NCBI GenBank assembly: GCA_045633845.1
Contig: JAZQZC010000028.1
Location: 41,436 to 105,435 of the forward strand
Length of the DNA: 64,000 nt
Source: RGIG4708 sp045633845
GTDB lineage: Bacteria > Bacillota > Clostridia > UMGS1810
Reading direction: 5' to 3'
In this document: positions 8,615 to 16,763 of the stretch, piece by piece
How the letters are laid out: each line of letters begins with the position of its first letter
Position numbering within the stretch: the first letter of the stretch is position 1
Position numbers and translations under genes: made by a program
The notes under the pieces: model-generated
Told to the model about the DNA's origin: nothing
What the model saw: the letters and a program-made list of their open reading frames with translations, nothing else
Databases searched by the model: none

Positions 8615-8643
8615 TTGACAAATATTGCACAGTAGTATATAAT
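8615..8643 (+). promoter_or_regulatory. Consensus promoter of the yebC leader RNA
   Basis: Exact TTGACA (8615-8620), a 17-base spacer and exact TATAAT (8638-8643). Transcription would start near 8650, about 40 bases before the folded element. Confidence 0.85.
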
Positions 8644-8668
8644 ATATGTTGATTTATAGTGCAATATT
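8621..8668. promoter_or_regulatory. Inverted repeat across the yebC leader promoter
   Basis: AATATTGCAC (8621-8630) and GTGCAATATT (8659-8668) are perfect 10-bp inverted copies. They lie just after the -35 and just after the start point, so they bracket the -10 box. A repressor bridging both would block the promoter. Confidence 0.5.
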
Positions 8669-8689
8669 ATAATGAATATATTATGTTTA

Positions 8690-8963
8690 GTGTGACGGGA
8701 TTCGAACTCTCAATGCCTGACATCTGAAATTTTTGTAATCTTTCAGATTGTCGGTTTTGACGGGCGTCAGCCCGCTTGCAACCTGTCGCACTGAAATCTT
8801 AACAAAAATTTCAAGATGGCAGGTGCAAAGCAGTTTCACATAGAAAAATTTTTCTGAAACAAGGTAAATTACGAGGGGAATACTTGCGTATTTTCAAGGA
8901 ATTTACTGAAGTTTCAGGTAAATTTTCCATGTGAAACCAATGTTGGTTCGAGTCCTGTCACAC
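8690..8963 (+). ncRNA. Large structured RNA or leader upstream of yebC
   Basis: The ends pair as an 18-bp helix (8690-8707 with 8946-8963), containing two wobble pairs (G8697-U8956, U8701-G8952) that are legal only in plus-strand RNA. Inside are at least four further helices: 8719-8729/8741-8752, CGGGC-GTCA-GCCCG at 8761-8774, TTGC.ACCTG 8776-8785 with 8820-8828, and 8833-8841 with 8929-8937, the last enclosing 8864-8870/8900-8906. The element has no reading frame and no intrinsic terminator, and ends 22 bases before the yebC ATG, so it could be a cis-acting 5' leader or a processed small RNA. The TTCGA motifs recall tRNA T-arms, but no cloverleaf forms. It is not RNase P, SRP or tmRNA by their conserved motifs. 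Confidence 0.65.
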
Positions 8964-8985
8964 AATATATACTTGGAGGATAACA

Positions 8986-9717
8986 ATGTCAGGACATTCA
9001 AAATGGAATAATATTAAAAATAAAAAAGAAAAATCAGACGCTAAAAAAGCCAAGATTTTTACCAAAATGGGTAGGGAGATTGCCGTTGCCGCAAAATCGG
9101 GCGGTGCAAACCCCGATACAAACGGACGTCTTAAAGATGCTATTGCAAAGGCTCGTTCATACAATATGCCCAACGATAACATTGCACGAGTTATTGCAAA
9201 GGCAGCTGGCGAACAGAATACTGCAAATTATGAAGATATAGTATACGAAGGTTACGGCCCCAACGGCGTTGCCGTACTTGTAGAAACTCTTACAGACAAC
9301 CGCAATCGTACTGCAGGCGATGTGCGCCACTATTTTGACAAATTTGGCGGTAACCTTGGTACAAACGGCTCGGTAAGCTGGATGTTTGACCGCAAGGGTG
9401 TTATTATTATTGCAAATGACGGTTCACTTGACGAAGATACCGTTATGATGGATGCACTGGATGCAGGTGCCGATGATTTTACTGCCGATGACGATATGTT
9501 TGAAATTACAACAGAGCCCGATGTATTTGCCGGGGTTCGTGATGCCCTCGAATCAAAGGGGTATAAGTTTGAAACCTGCGAAATTCAGATGATTCCGCAA
9601 AATTATATTACACTTACCGATGAACACGACATCCTTATGATGGAAAAACTTATAGACAACCTTGAAGATAACGATGATGTTCAAAACATTTACCACAACT
9701 GGGAAGAAGCAGAATAA
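8986..9717 (+). CDS. yebC: YebC/TACO1-family protein
   Basis: The protein has 243 residues, starting with the family signature SGHSKWNNIKNKKEKSDAKK and GREIAVAAKSGG. The family was long annotated as a transcription regulator (PmpR) and more recently described as a translation factor that relieves ribosome stalling on proline-rich stretches. Three domains of normal size are present and nothing is missing. ATG 8986 follows TTGGAGGATAAC. It is the first gene after the large structured RNA and is followed after 24 bases by murA, so it probably shares that leader with murA and the metallo-hydrolase. Confidence 0.95.
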   Translation: MSGHSKWNNIKNKKEKSDAKKAKIFTKMGREIAVAAKSGGANPDTNGRLKDAIAKARSYNMPNDNIARVIAKAAGEQNTANYEDIVYEGYGPNGVAVLVETLTDNRNRTAGDVRHYFDKFGGNLGTNGSVSWMFDRKGVIIIANDGSLDEDTVMMDALDAGADDFTADDDMFEITTEPDVFAGVRDALESKGYKFETCEIQMIPQNYITLTDEHDILMMEKLIDNLEDNDDVQNIYHNWEEAE

Positions 9718-9741
9718 TAAATCTTTAAGGGGGATAATGCT

Positions 9742-11004
9742 TTGGAAAAGTTAGTTATTCGCGGCGGCAAGCCTCTTAAAGGTGAGGTTTGCATCAGCGG
9801 TGCAAAAAACGCTGTTGTTGCAATTATTCCTGCCGTTTTGCTCGTAAAAGGGAGATGCGTAATTGAAAATGTTCCCGACATCAGCGATGTTGAGAGTATT
9901 TTAAAAATGATAGAGTATCTTGGTGCTAAGGTTAAACGAATTGACCGCAACACTGTTGATATAGATTGCACACAGCTCGATACATATGTAGTTGATAAGC
10001 AGCTTGCTGCAAAAATGCGTGCTTCATATTATCTTATGGGGGCACTTGTCGGTCGTTTTGGCAAGGCGGTAGTGCCATCGCCCGGAGGCTGCAATTTTGG
10101 TGTTCGGCCAATAGACCAGCATATAAAAGGCTTTGAAAGCCTTGGCTGTATTACAGATTGCGGCGAAAATGATGATGTTGTTAACATTGACGGCACAGGT
10201 CTTTGCGGCGGAGATGTATTTTTTGACGTGGTAAGCGTAGGCGCAACCATTAATGTTATGCTTGCTGCAACACTTGCACCGGGTAAAACCGTGCTTGAAA
10301 ATGTTGCAAAAGAGCCGCACGTTGTTGACCTTGCAAACTTTTTAAATTCTATGGGCGCAAACATTCGAGGTGCAGGCACCGATGTTATTAAAATCGAAGG
10401 GGTATCAGAGCTTCACGGCGGTACATATTCTATAATACCCGACCAGATAGAAGCGGGAACATATATGTCTGCAATTGCTGCAACAGGCGGCGATGCCATA
10501 ATAAAAAATATTATACCAAAGCACCTTGATGCCATAACAGCAAAATTTGTGGAAATGGGTGCCGTAGTAGAGGAGTATGACGATTCTATAAGGGTGTGCG
10601 TAGATACACCGCTCAAAAAGATTAATGTCAAAACTCTTCCGTACCCCGGCTTTCCAACAGATTTGCAGCCGCAGATTGTTGCGCTGCTTTCAACAGTTAA
10701 TGGCAAAAGCATTGTGACCGAAGGTGTTTGGGATTCGAGATTTCAGTATATCGAAGAGCTTGTTAAATTTGGTGTTGATATAACTGTTAACGGCAGACAG
10801 GCTGTTGTAAACGGTGGTGCGCCGCTTACACCCTGCGAGGTTCAGGCAACAGACCTTCGTGCAGGTGCAAGTATGATTATTGCAGCTCTTGCATGTGATG
10901 GTATTACAAAGGTTTCTAATCTTCGTCATATAGACAGAGGTTACGAGCACCTTGTGGAAAAGCTTGCTGCACTTGGTGCTGATATAGAGCGGATTGATGA
11001 ATAA
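9742..11004 (+). CDS. murA: UDP-N-acetylglucosamine 1-carboxyvinyltransferase
   Basis: It adds enolpyruvate from PEP to UDP-GlcNAc, the first committed step of peptidoglycan synthesis, in the cytoplasm. The protein has 420 residues. SGAKNAVVA near residue 19 carries the substrate-binding Lys-Asn, and the catalytic cysteine lies in PSPGGCNFGVRP (Cys117), the residue attacked by fosfomycin in this family. The start is TTG 9742, preceded by AAGGGGG. It overlaps the next gene by eight bases, which implies translational coupling. Confidence 0.96.
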   Translation: MEKLVIRGGKPLKGEVCISGAKNAVVAIIPAVLLVKGRCVIENVPDISDVESILKMIEYLGAKVKRIDRNTVDIDCTQLDTYVVDKQLAAKMRASYYLMGALVGRFGKAVVPSPGGCNFGVRPIDQHIKGFESLGCITDCGENDDVVNIDGTGLCGGDVFFDVVSVGATINVMLAATLAPGKTVLENVAKEPHVVDLANFLNSMGANIRGAGTDVIKIEGVSELHGGTYSIIPDQIEAGTYMSAIAATGGDAIIKNIIPKHLDAITAKFVEMGAVVEEYDDSIRVCVDTPLKKINVKTLPYPGFPTDLQPQIVALLSTVNGKSIVTEGVWDSRFQYIEELVKFGVDITVNGRQAVVNGGAPLTPCEVQATDLRAGASMIIAALACDGITKVSNLRHIDRGYEHLVEKLAALGADIERIDE

Positions 11005-11779
11005 GGTTACTACATTATTCAGCAGCAGCAGTGGCAACAGTGCACTGATATCAGATGGAAATACCAACATTTTGGTTGATGCAGGAGTCAGCAGTGCTAG
11101 GATAATAAAAGCCCTTTCGGATATTAATATGGATATATGCGAAATAGATGCCATACTTGTTACCCATGAGCATACTGACCATATAAAAGGTATAGGAATA
11201 CTGTCAAGAAATTATAATATTCCCGTATATACCAACAGCAGCACAATGTCGGCAATGCTTTATCATATTGGCGATTTGCACGACCGCAACATCAGGGTTG
11301 TGGAGTGCGCAAAGCAGTTTGAAGTAAGGGATGTTGCAATTACACCTTTTGCAATTCCTCACGATGCTGTGTCACCAATGGGGTACAAAATTTGCACAGA
11401 TTACGGAATTGTAAGTATTGCAACCGATACAGGTCACATCACCAAATCAATGCTCTCTAATATGGCAAAAAGTGATGCTGTGCTTATAGAAGCAAATCAC
11501 GATGTGGATATGCTCACAAACGGAAAGTATCCATATCCTCTTAAAAAACGCATTTTGTCAGATAACGGACATTTATCTAATCAAAATGCAGCGTGGCTTG
11601 CAACGCAGCTTGCTATGTGGGGCACAAAAAAGATAATTTTGGGACACCTCAGCGAGCACAACAACACAGAGCAAAAAGCATATTATGCTGCAAAACAATT
11701 GCTGGAACAAAACAAAATCAAGGTTGGCTCGGATGTGCTGCTTAAAGTAGCATCAAAAAATTCAATTTGTCAGATTTAG
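10997..11779 (+). CDS. walJ: Metallo-beta-lactamase-fold hydrolase, YycJ/WalJ type
   Basis: The protein has 260 residues with the metal-binding signature VTHEHTDHIKG near residue 56, further ligand candidates (IPHDAV, TDTGH) in the middle and LGHLSEHNN near the end. The opening FSSSSGNSALI is typical of the YycJ/WalJ group, 5'-exonuclease-like enzymes linked in Firmicutes to coordination of replication and cell-wall growth. I start at ATG 10997 inside the murA 3' end. A TTG one codon earlier is possible. The exact substrate is not shown by the sequence. Confidence 0.85.
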   Translation: MNKVTTLFSSSSGNSALISDGNTNILVDAGVSSARIIKALSDINMDICEIDAILVTHEHTDHIKGIGILSRNYNIPVYTNSSTMSAMLYHIGDLHDRNIRVVECAKQFEVRDVAITPFAIPHDAVSPMGYKICTDYGIVSIATDTGHITKSMLSNMAKSDAVLIEANHDVDMLTNGKYPYPLKKRILSDNGHLSNQNAAWLATQLAMWGTKKIILGHLSEHNNTEQKAYYAAKQLLEQNKIKVGSDVLLKVASKNSICQI

Positions 11780-11815
11780 GATGTAAAAAACGAAAAGGTT
11801 TTTACATCCTTTTTT
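11779..11815 (+). terminator. Terminator of the yebC-murA-walJ unit
   Basis: Stem GGATGTAAAAA/TTTTTACATCC followed by TTTTTT, starting at the walJ stop codon. Confidence 0.85.
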
Positions 11816-11818
11816 GTT

Positions 11819-11848
11819 GAATAAAATCATCGTAACACTAAGATACTA
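11819..11848 (+). promoter_or_regulatory. Candidate sigma-G promoter of spoVA
   Basis: GAATA (11819-11823), 18 bases, GATACTA (11842-11848). This resembles the forespore sigma-G consensus (GHATR, 17-18, CATXHTA), with G for C at the first -10 position. spoVA is a sigma-G operon in Bacillus. The implied leader is very short. Confidence 0.45.
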
Positions 11849-11867
11849 TATTCCAGAGGTGAGTTTT

Positions 11868-12317
11868 ATGGATATATCAAATAAACAGTATGACGAGATG
11901 GTCAAAAAAGCGTCACCGCCGTCAAAGGTAGTGCGCGATTGCTTTTTTGCTTTTGTTATAGGCGGCCTTATTTGTGTGGTTGGGCAGATTGTAAACAATA
12001 TTTTTACATTTTATAATTTTGAAAAGCCCGATGCCGCCGCAATGACGTCAATAACTATGATTTTTTTGGGCGCATTGCTCACAGGGCTCAATGTGTACGA
12101 TAACATTGCACTTTACGGCGGAGCAGGTACGTTAGTTCCTATAACAGGCTTTGCAAACAGTATAGTTTCGCCCGCTATGGAATTTAAAACCGAAGGCTTT
12201 GTTATGGGTGTAGGCGTAAATATGTTCCGCATAGCAGGTCCTGTAATAGTATACGGAATTGCAGCGTCAATTATTTATGGAATAATATACTTTGTTTCAA
12301 CAGGAGGTTTAGCGTGA
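11868..12317 (+). CDS. spoVAC: Stage V sporulation protein AC
   Basis: Integral inner spore membrane protein of the SpoVA channel that loads dipicolinic acid into the forespore and releases it at germination. SpoVAC behaves as a mechanosensitive channel in Bacillus. The protein has 149 residues with about four membrane segments and the signatures ITMIFLGALLTGLNVYD and GAGTLVPITGFANSIVSPAMEFK. ATG 11868 follows GAGGTGAG; an upstream in-frame ATG overlaps the preceding terminator and is rejected. It overlaps spoVAD by four bases (GTGA). Confidence 0.95.
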   Translation: MDISNKQYDEMVKKASPPSKVVRDCFFAFVIGGLICVVGQIVNNIFTFYNFEKPDAAAMTSITMIFLGALLTGLNVYDNIALYGGAGTLVPITGFANSIVSPAMEFKTEGFVMGVGVNMFRIAGPVIVYGIAASIIYGIIYFVSTGGLA

Positions 12318-13312
12318 AAAAAGGTCAGACAGTTATTCTCAATAACAACGTGTATATAAACGGCGGATATTCTTCGGTAGGCAAATTAGAAGGGCAGGGG
12401 CCTATCGGCAGCTCTTTCGATTTTGTAAGTGATGATGCAACCTTTGGCTCAAAAAGCTGGGAGCAGGCAGAAAATGCAATGGTAAAAAATACTGTATCGG
12501 GAGTGCTTACCAAATGCAGCCTTACGTCAAACGACATAGACTACATTTTTGCAGGTGATTTGCTTAATCAGTGTACAGGCACATCCTTTGGCTTGTGCGA
12601 TTATGATATACCATTTTTTGGCCTTTACGGCGCCTGCTCAACCTTTGTTGAGGGCAGCGGTCTTGCGGCGCTTATGGTGAATGCAGGGTATGCAAATCGT
12701 ATTGTTGCCACTGCATCAAGCCACTTTTGCTCGTCCGAAAAGCAGTATCGCTTTCCTCTGGAATATGGTGGGGTGCGCACGCCTACATCTCAGTGGACGG
12801 TTACAGGCAGCGGTGCAGTGGTATTGTCAAACAGCGGCACCTCGCCTCGTATAACGGCAGTTACCACAGGCAAAATGGTAAACAAGGGTGTGTGCGATGC
12901 CAACAATATGGGCGCAGCTATGGCACCTGCGGCAGCAGATACAATAAGCGCTGTATTCAGAGATACAGGCTTTAAGCCAGATGACTTTGACTGCATAGTA
13001 ACGGGTGATTTGGGAGATGTTGGCTCAGATTTGCTAAAGCAGCTGCTTGGCGGTGACGGGATTGACATATACGCAAATCATATGGATTGCGGCTCAATGA
13101 TTTTTGACAATCAGGTTCAGGGCACACATTCGGGCGGCAGCGGATGCGGATGTATTGCGTCGGTGTTTTGCGCGCATTTTTTGCCAATGCTGGTAAACAA
13201 AAAGATTAACCGTGCCCTTTTTGTGGCAACAGGAGCTCTTATGAGCCCCACAACCTGTCAGCTTGGAGAGGCAATAATAGGCATAGCTCACGGAATTATA
13301 GTAGAAGGTTAG
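12314..13312 (+). CDS. spoVAD: Stage V sporulation protein AD
   Basis: Soluble thiolase-fold SpoVA subunit that binds dipicolinic acid. The protein has 332 residues and starts at a GTG overlapping the spoVAC stop. Features seen are GQGPIGSSFD, YGACSTFVEGSGLAALMVN (the thiolase-like nucleophile region), SSHFCSSEKQYRFPLEYGG and the C-terminal SGCGCIAS. The length is normal and the gene sits between spoVAC and spoVAE as expected. Expression in the forespore is inferred from the family and the upstream promoter candidate. Confidence 0.96.
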   Translation: MKKGQTVILNNNVYINGGYSSVGKLEGQGPIGSSFDFVSDDATFGSKSWEQAENAMVKNTVSGVLTKCSLTSNDIDYIFAGDLLNQCTGTSFGLCDYDIPFFGLYGACSTFVEGSGLAALMVNAGYANRIVATASSHFCSSEKQYRFPLEYGGVRTPTSQWTVTGSGAVVLSNSGTSPRITAVTTGKMVNKGVCDANNMGAAMAPAAADTISAVFRDTGFKPDDFDCIVTGDLGDVGSDLLKQLLGGDGIDIYANHMDCGSMIFDNQVQGTHSGGSGCGCIASVFCAHFLPMLVNKKINRALFVATGALMSPTTCQLGEAIIGIAHGIIVEG

Positions 13313-13324
13313 GAGAATGATAAT

Positions 13325-13690
13325 ATGTGGATGCAATTATTTAATGCATTTTGGGTAGGCGGTCTGTTTTGCCTTATTGCTCAATTGCTGATAGACTATA
13401 CCAAAATGACCCCTGCAAAAATAATGGTTGCTTATGTGGTGTCGGGGGTAATTCTTACCGCCATAGGCATATACGAACCAATAGTTGAATATGCAGGAAG
13501 CGGAGCAACAGTACCCATTATAGGCTTTGGCTACACTCTTGCAAAGGGTGTACAAAAGCTTGTTGGCGAAAAAGGCTTTTTGGGAATTTTTACAGGAGGA
13601 GCAACAGGAGCGGCAGGGGGCATTGCCGCTGCAGTATTTTTTGGTTGTATATTTGCACTTTTGTGCAAGCCAAAAGCAAAAAAACCATAA
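13325..13690 (+). CDS. spoVAE: Stage V sporulation protein AE
   Basis: The third SpoVA subunit (the short AEb type), with 121 residues and three to four membrane helices. It resembles SpoVAC in its core: GATVPIIGFGYTLAKGVQK matches the GTLVPITGF motif of SpoVAC. It closes the minimal spoVAC-AD-AE operon found in Clostridia; the spoVAA, AB and AF genes of Bacillus are not present here. ATG 13325 follows AGGAGAATGATA. Confidence 0.95.
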   Translation: MWMQLFNAFWVGGLFCLIAQLLIDYTKMTPAKIMVAYVVSGVILTAIGIYEPIVEYAGSGATVPIIGFGYTLAKGVQKLVGEKGFLGIFTGGATGAAGGIAAAVFFGCIFALLCKPKAKKP

Positions 13691-13699
13691 GCAAACGTT

Positions 13700-13726
13700 A
13701 AAAAAGCGGGCAATGCCCGCTTTTTT
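13700..13726. terminator. Bidirectional terminator between spoVAE and spoVG
   Basis: AAAAAAGCGGGC-AAT-GCCCGCTTTTTT serves both the plus-strand spoVA operon and the minus-strand spoVG, whose stop codon overlaps its edge. Confidence 0.85.
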
Positions 13727-13997
13727 ACATCGATTCGTGCTCTATCAGAGTGGAATTGTATTTTTCCAGTATTCTTTCGGACAAAAGCTCTCGCATTTGC
13801 ACATTTATGGGGTGAGCAATATCCTTGTATTCGCCTTCGGGAGTTTTTCTGCTTGGCATAGCAATAAACAGCTTGTCCATACCTTCGATTATCTTTATAT
13901 CGTGCACCACAAAGCAGTTGTCAAATGTAACGGATACTACAGCTTTCATCTTTTCTTCATGTGACATTTGTCGTATTCTGATATCAGTAATTTCCAA
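13725..13997 (-). CDS. spoVG: Septation regulator SpoVG
   Basis: Small nucleic-acid-binding regulator of septation and sporulation. The protein has 90 residues and reads MEITDIRIRQ at the start, with FVVHDIKIIEG and the invariant AMPSRKTPEGEYKDIAHPIN. The start is a TTG at 13997, eight bases after AGGAGG. An in-frame GTG three codons earlier lies inside that ribosome site and is rejected, because the family begins at this Glu. It is convergent with spoVA and divergent from murC. Confidence 0.94.
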   Translation of the reverse strand: MEITDIRIRQMSHEEKMKAVVSVTFDNCFVVHDIKIIEGMDKLFIAMPSRKTPEGEYKDIAHPINVQMRELLSERILEKYNSTLIEHESM

Positions 13998-14195
13998 TGT
14001 TAACACCTCCTGTCAGTAATAATATTTTGCTCTTTACAAAATAAAATATACAAAGTTTAAAAAAATTTACAAATAGGTGTTTATTTTTTTCAAATGAGGG
14101 TGTATAATAATATTATGGTAATTTTTAGTACATATTCAATGCCTGAGAATTACTGAAATTTTGTTTTTTAAAACAGAAAGGTAAAGGACTTTACT

Positions 14196-15539
14196 GTGAA
14201 ACAATATAACTATGTTCATTTTGTAGGTATCGGCGGCATAAGTATGAGCGGTATCGCAAAGGTACTCATAAACAACGGCGTAAAGGTTTCGGGCTCCGAC
14301 AACAGTGACTCAAAAATTGTACAGGAACTTCGGAGTATGGGAGCAACCGTGTATATAGGCCATAACGAAGATAATGTTACAACTCAGGATTTAGTGGTTC
14401 ACACCGCTGCTGTAAAAAGTGACAACCCTGAGCTTATTGCAGCAAACCGCAAGGGTATTCAGGTGGTAGACAGAGCCACAATACTTGGCTGGATAATGCA
14501 GGATTACAAAAACGCAATATCTGTTGCGGGCACCCATGGCAAAACCACAACAACATCAATGATGACATATATACTCATAAACGCAATGCTTGACCCTACA
14601 GTTATGGTAGGGGGAGAGCTTGATATTTTGGGTGGAAATTTCCGTATGGGCAACAGCGAGTATTTTGTTACGGAGTCCTGCGAATATTGCAGAAGCTTTT
14701 TAAAGTTTTTTCCTCGTTATGCAATAATACTCAACGTTGAAGAGGACCATCTTGACTACTACAAGGATATAGACGACATTATAGACGCGTTTTCAGATTT
14801 TGCGGCAATTGTTCCTGAGGACGGATGTGTTGTGGTGCCAAACAACAGCCAAAATGCATTAAAATGCGTTCAAAAGGCAAAGGGCAGGGTTGTGACCTTT
14901 GGTACAGAAAATGCCGATTTTACGGCTCAAAATATATCATTCAACAGTTATGGATATCCCTCGTTTGATATAGCTCATAAGGGTGAAATACTTATATCCG
15001 TTGATCTTAATGTGCCTGGGCTTCACAATGTGCTGAACGCCGTTGCCTGCGCTGCGTGCGCATACTCAATGGGTATAGATGCAAAGTACATCAAAAAAGG
15101 CCTAGAGGGCTTTACAGGTACAAAGCGCCGCTTTGAAAAAAAAGGATATGTAAACGAGGCACTTGTTATAGATGATTATGCTCATCACCCAACCGAAATC
15201 GGTGTAACTCTTGATGCAGTGTCCAAAATCAGTCACAACAAGCTGTGGTGCATTTTTCAGCCGCATACTTATACAAGGACATACACGCTGTTTGACGATT
15301 TTGTTTCGGTGCTGTCCAAAGCAGAAAATCTTATAATAGCAGATATTTATGCCGCAAGAGAAAAGGACACAGGGCTTGTATCGGCACAGCAGCTGGCAAG
15401 CGCAATCCCAGGAGCAAAATTTATGAAAGATTTTGGGGATATCGAAAGCTACATCAGAGCCAACGCGCAAAAGGGCGATATTGTAATGACTATTGGTGCA
15501 GGAAATGTAGTTAATATTGCAGAAAATCTTGTAGGTTAA
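14196..15539 (+). CDS. murC: UDP-N-acetylmuramate--L-alanine ligase
   Basis: It adds L-alanine to UDP-MurNAc with ATP, the first step of stem peptide synthesis. The protein has 447 residues with the three Mur ligase domains: HFVGIGGISMSGIAK at the N-terminus, the ATP loop AGTHGKTTTTSMM near residue 111, and the C-terminal DDYAHHPTEI with QPHTYTRT near residue 350. The start is GTG 14196, after AAAGGAC. It is transcribed alone, ending at a strong shared terminator. Confidence 0.96.
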   Translation: MKQYNYVHFVGIGGISMSGIAKVLINNGVKVSGSDNSDSKIVQELRSMGATVYIGHNEDNVTTQDLVVHTAAVKSDNPELIAANRKGIQVVDRATILGWIMQDYKNAISVAGTHGKTTTTSMMTYILINAMLDPTVMVGGELDILGGNFRMGNSEYFVTESCEYCRSFLKFFPRYAIILNVEEDHLDYYKDIDDIIDAFSDFAAIVPEDGCVVVPNNSQNALKCVQKAKGRVVTFGTENADFTAQNISFNSYGYPSFDIAHKGEILISVDLNVPGLHNVLNAVACAACAYSMGIDAKYIKKGLEGFTGTKRRFEKKGYVNEALVIDDYAHHPTEIGVTLDAVSKISHNKLWCIFQPHTYTRTYTLFDDFVSVLSKAENLIIADIYAAREKDTGLVSAQQLASAIPGAKFMKDFGDIESYIRANAQKGDIVMTIGAGNVVNIAENLVG

Positions 15540-15562
15540 TTTTATAATATAGAAAAATATAT

Positions 15563-16378
15563 TTATCTATTAAAAACACAATAGCTGTTCTGCGAGTTAG
15601 AACAGCTATTGTGTTTTATTTTTTGATATATCCATACCGAACAATTGTTTTTTATATTTTGTTCGTGTTCTACTATGCCAACCTTTCGTCTTGCTTCACA
15701 ATGAGTATTATTCCACCATTTTTGGTATTCCTCATCAAGCATAGGATTGTATTTTCCTAAATGTGAACGCGTAAGAGAATTTGGATTGTCTCTTACAAAG
15801 TAACCCTTATATTTTATATATTCAGCATTGTTAATTACCGATAAAACGTCGAGATTAAAAATGATATCTTCACCAATACTAATTTTTGGAGAAAACTCAA
15901 TGCCTTTTATAACATCGAGTTTATATAATTTTTCACATGGACCCACAAACCCTTTTAATTCATCATACCTTTCAATAATTTCCTGTTTTGAAAAGGTTCC
16001 GGCTATATGTGAGTTCGAGACAACAACATCTGCATTATACTGCATTAAGGTATTTATGTATTCGCAATCAATTAAATCATCGGAGTCTACAAATATAAGA
16101 TATTTCCCTGTTGCAATTCTTAATCCGGCATTTCGAGCCTCTGATACCCCCGAGTTCTTTTGGTGAATAACTTTAATTCTGTTATCCTTTGCTGCAAATT
16201 CCTCACATATCTGCAAACTTGTGTCGGTAGAACCATCATCAATTAGTATAATTTCCAAATTTTTATATGTCTGTGTAATTATGCTTTTTATACATTCTGC
16301 AAGATAATTTTCACTATTATAAATCGGCACAATTACAGATACTGCGTTTTTAAAATTAGAATTATAAAAATTTTTCAC
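15563..16378 (-). CDS. Family 2 glycosyltransferase, C-terminally eroded
   Basis: The protein has 271 residues. The GT-A nucleotide-sugar core is intact: SVIVPIYNSENYLAECIKSI, LIDDGSTD, NSGVSEARNAGL, and the metal-binding FVDSDD near residue 93. Such enzymes transfer sugars to cell-surface polysaccharides. The frame runs straight into the murC terminator, and its final 17 residues are encoded by the two arms of that hairpin, so the natural C-terminal part seems to be lost. Start GTG 16378 follows AGGAGAA. It stands alone, more AT-rich than its neighbours, and may be acquired and decaying. The acceptor is unknown. Confidence 0.8.
   Translation of the reverse strand: MKNFYNSNFKNAVSVIVPIYNSENYLAECIKSIITQTYKNLEIILIDDGSTDTSLQICEEFAAKDNRIKVIHQKNSGVSEARNAGLRIATGKYLIFVDSDDLIDCEYINTLMQYNADVVVSNSHIAGTFSKQEIIERYDELKGFVGPCEKLYKLDVIKGIEFSPKISIGEDIIFNLDVLSVINNAEYIKYKGYFVRDNPNSLTRSHLGKYNPMLDEEYQKWWNNTHCEARRKVGIVEHEQNIKNNCSVWIYQKIKHNSCSNSQNSYCVFNR
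15572..15617. terminator. Long bidirectional terminator after murC
   Basis: An 18-bp arm (AAACACAATAGCTGTTCT) and its complement around a 7-base loop, with T runs on both strands. On the minus strand it lies inside the last codons of the glycosyltransferase frame. Confidence 0.85.
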
Positions 16379-16441
16379 AAATATTCTTCTCCTGTCACAC
16401 GATAATAAAAAGTATTTACAAAAAATATAATATCACAAATT

Positions 16442-16461
16442 GAGATAAAAATCAATATCTC
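16442..16461. promoter_or_regulatory. Candidate operator before the small XRE gene
   Basis: GAGATA-8-TATCTC inverted repeat lies about 15 bases upstream of a TATAAT (16476-16481). A third GAGAT follows at 16467. It fits an autoregulatory site for the adjacent repressor-like gene. Confidence 0.4.
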
Positions 16462-16509
16462 TTTTTGAGATGACTTATAATAATCGTATGAATTTATCTG
16501 GAGGTTATT

Positions 16510-16719
16510 ATGCGCCTTAAAGATTTACGAGAGGATAGTGATATTCCTCAGAGAGTCATAGCCGAATATTTGCATATAAAACAAAACACATATTCTCAGT
16601 ATGAAAATGGGCAGAGGCAATTGCCTATAGATGCTCTTGTTAAGCTGGCAAAGTTTTATTCTGTTTCCACGGATTATATTTTGTGTCTTACAAATAACAA
16701 AAAGCCATATGCTGATTGA
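16510..16719 (+). CDS. Small XRE-family helix-turn-helix regulator
   Basis: The protein has 69 residues and consists of a single Cro/C1-type DNA-binding domain: LREDSDIPQRVIAEYLHIKQ forms helices 1-2, and NTYSQYENGQRQLPIDALVKLAKFY contains the recognition helix. No effector domain is present. ATG 16510 follows CTGGAGG. An inverted repeat upstream suggests self-control. Stand-alone regulators of this size are often relics of mobile elements, and the neighbouring eroded glycosyltransferase fits such a history, but no transposase or phage gene is visible here. Confidence 0.85.
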   Translation: MRLKDLREDSDIPQRVIAEYLHIKQNTYSQYENGQRQLPIDALVKLAKFYSVSTDYILCLTNNKKPYAD

Positions 16720-16721
16720 TA

Positions 16722-16753
16722 GTTAGCCGTCGGATAACTTTCCGACGGCTAAC
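16722..16753 (+). terminator. Hairpin after the XRE gene
   Basis: GTTAGCCGTCGG and its complement make a strong stem directly after the stop codon. It lacks a T run and is followed at once by a second hairpin that has one. Confidence 0.5.
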
Positions 16754-16763
16754 CAATGATATC

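Noticed and set aside
8690..8963. tRNA or tmRNA at the yebC leader, suggested by GTTCGAATCC on the minus strand and GGTTCGAGTCC on the plus strand
   Set aside because: The presumed T-stems do not pair locally, no anticodon arm or CCA end fits, and no tag frame ending in Ala-Ala exists. The two motifs instead pair with each other.
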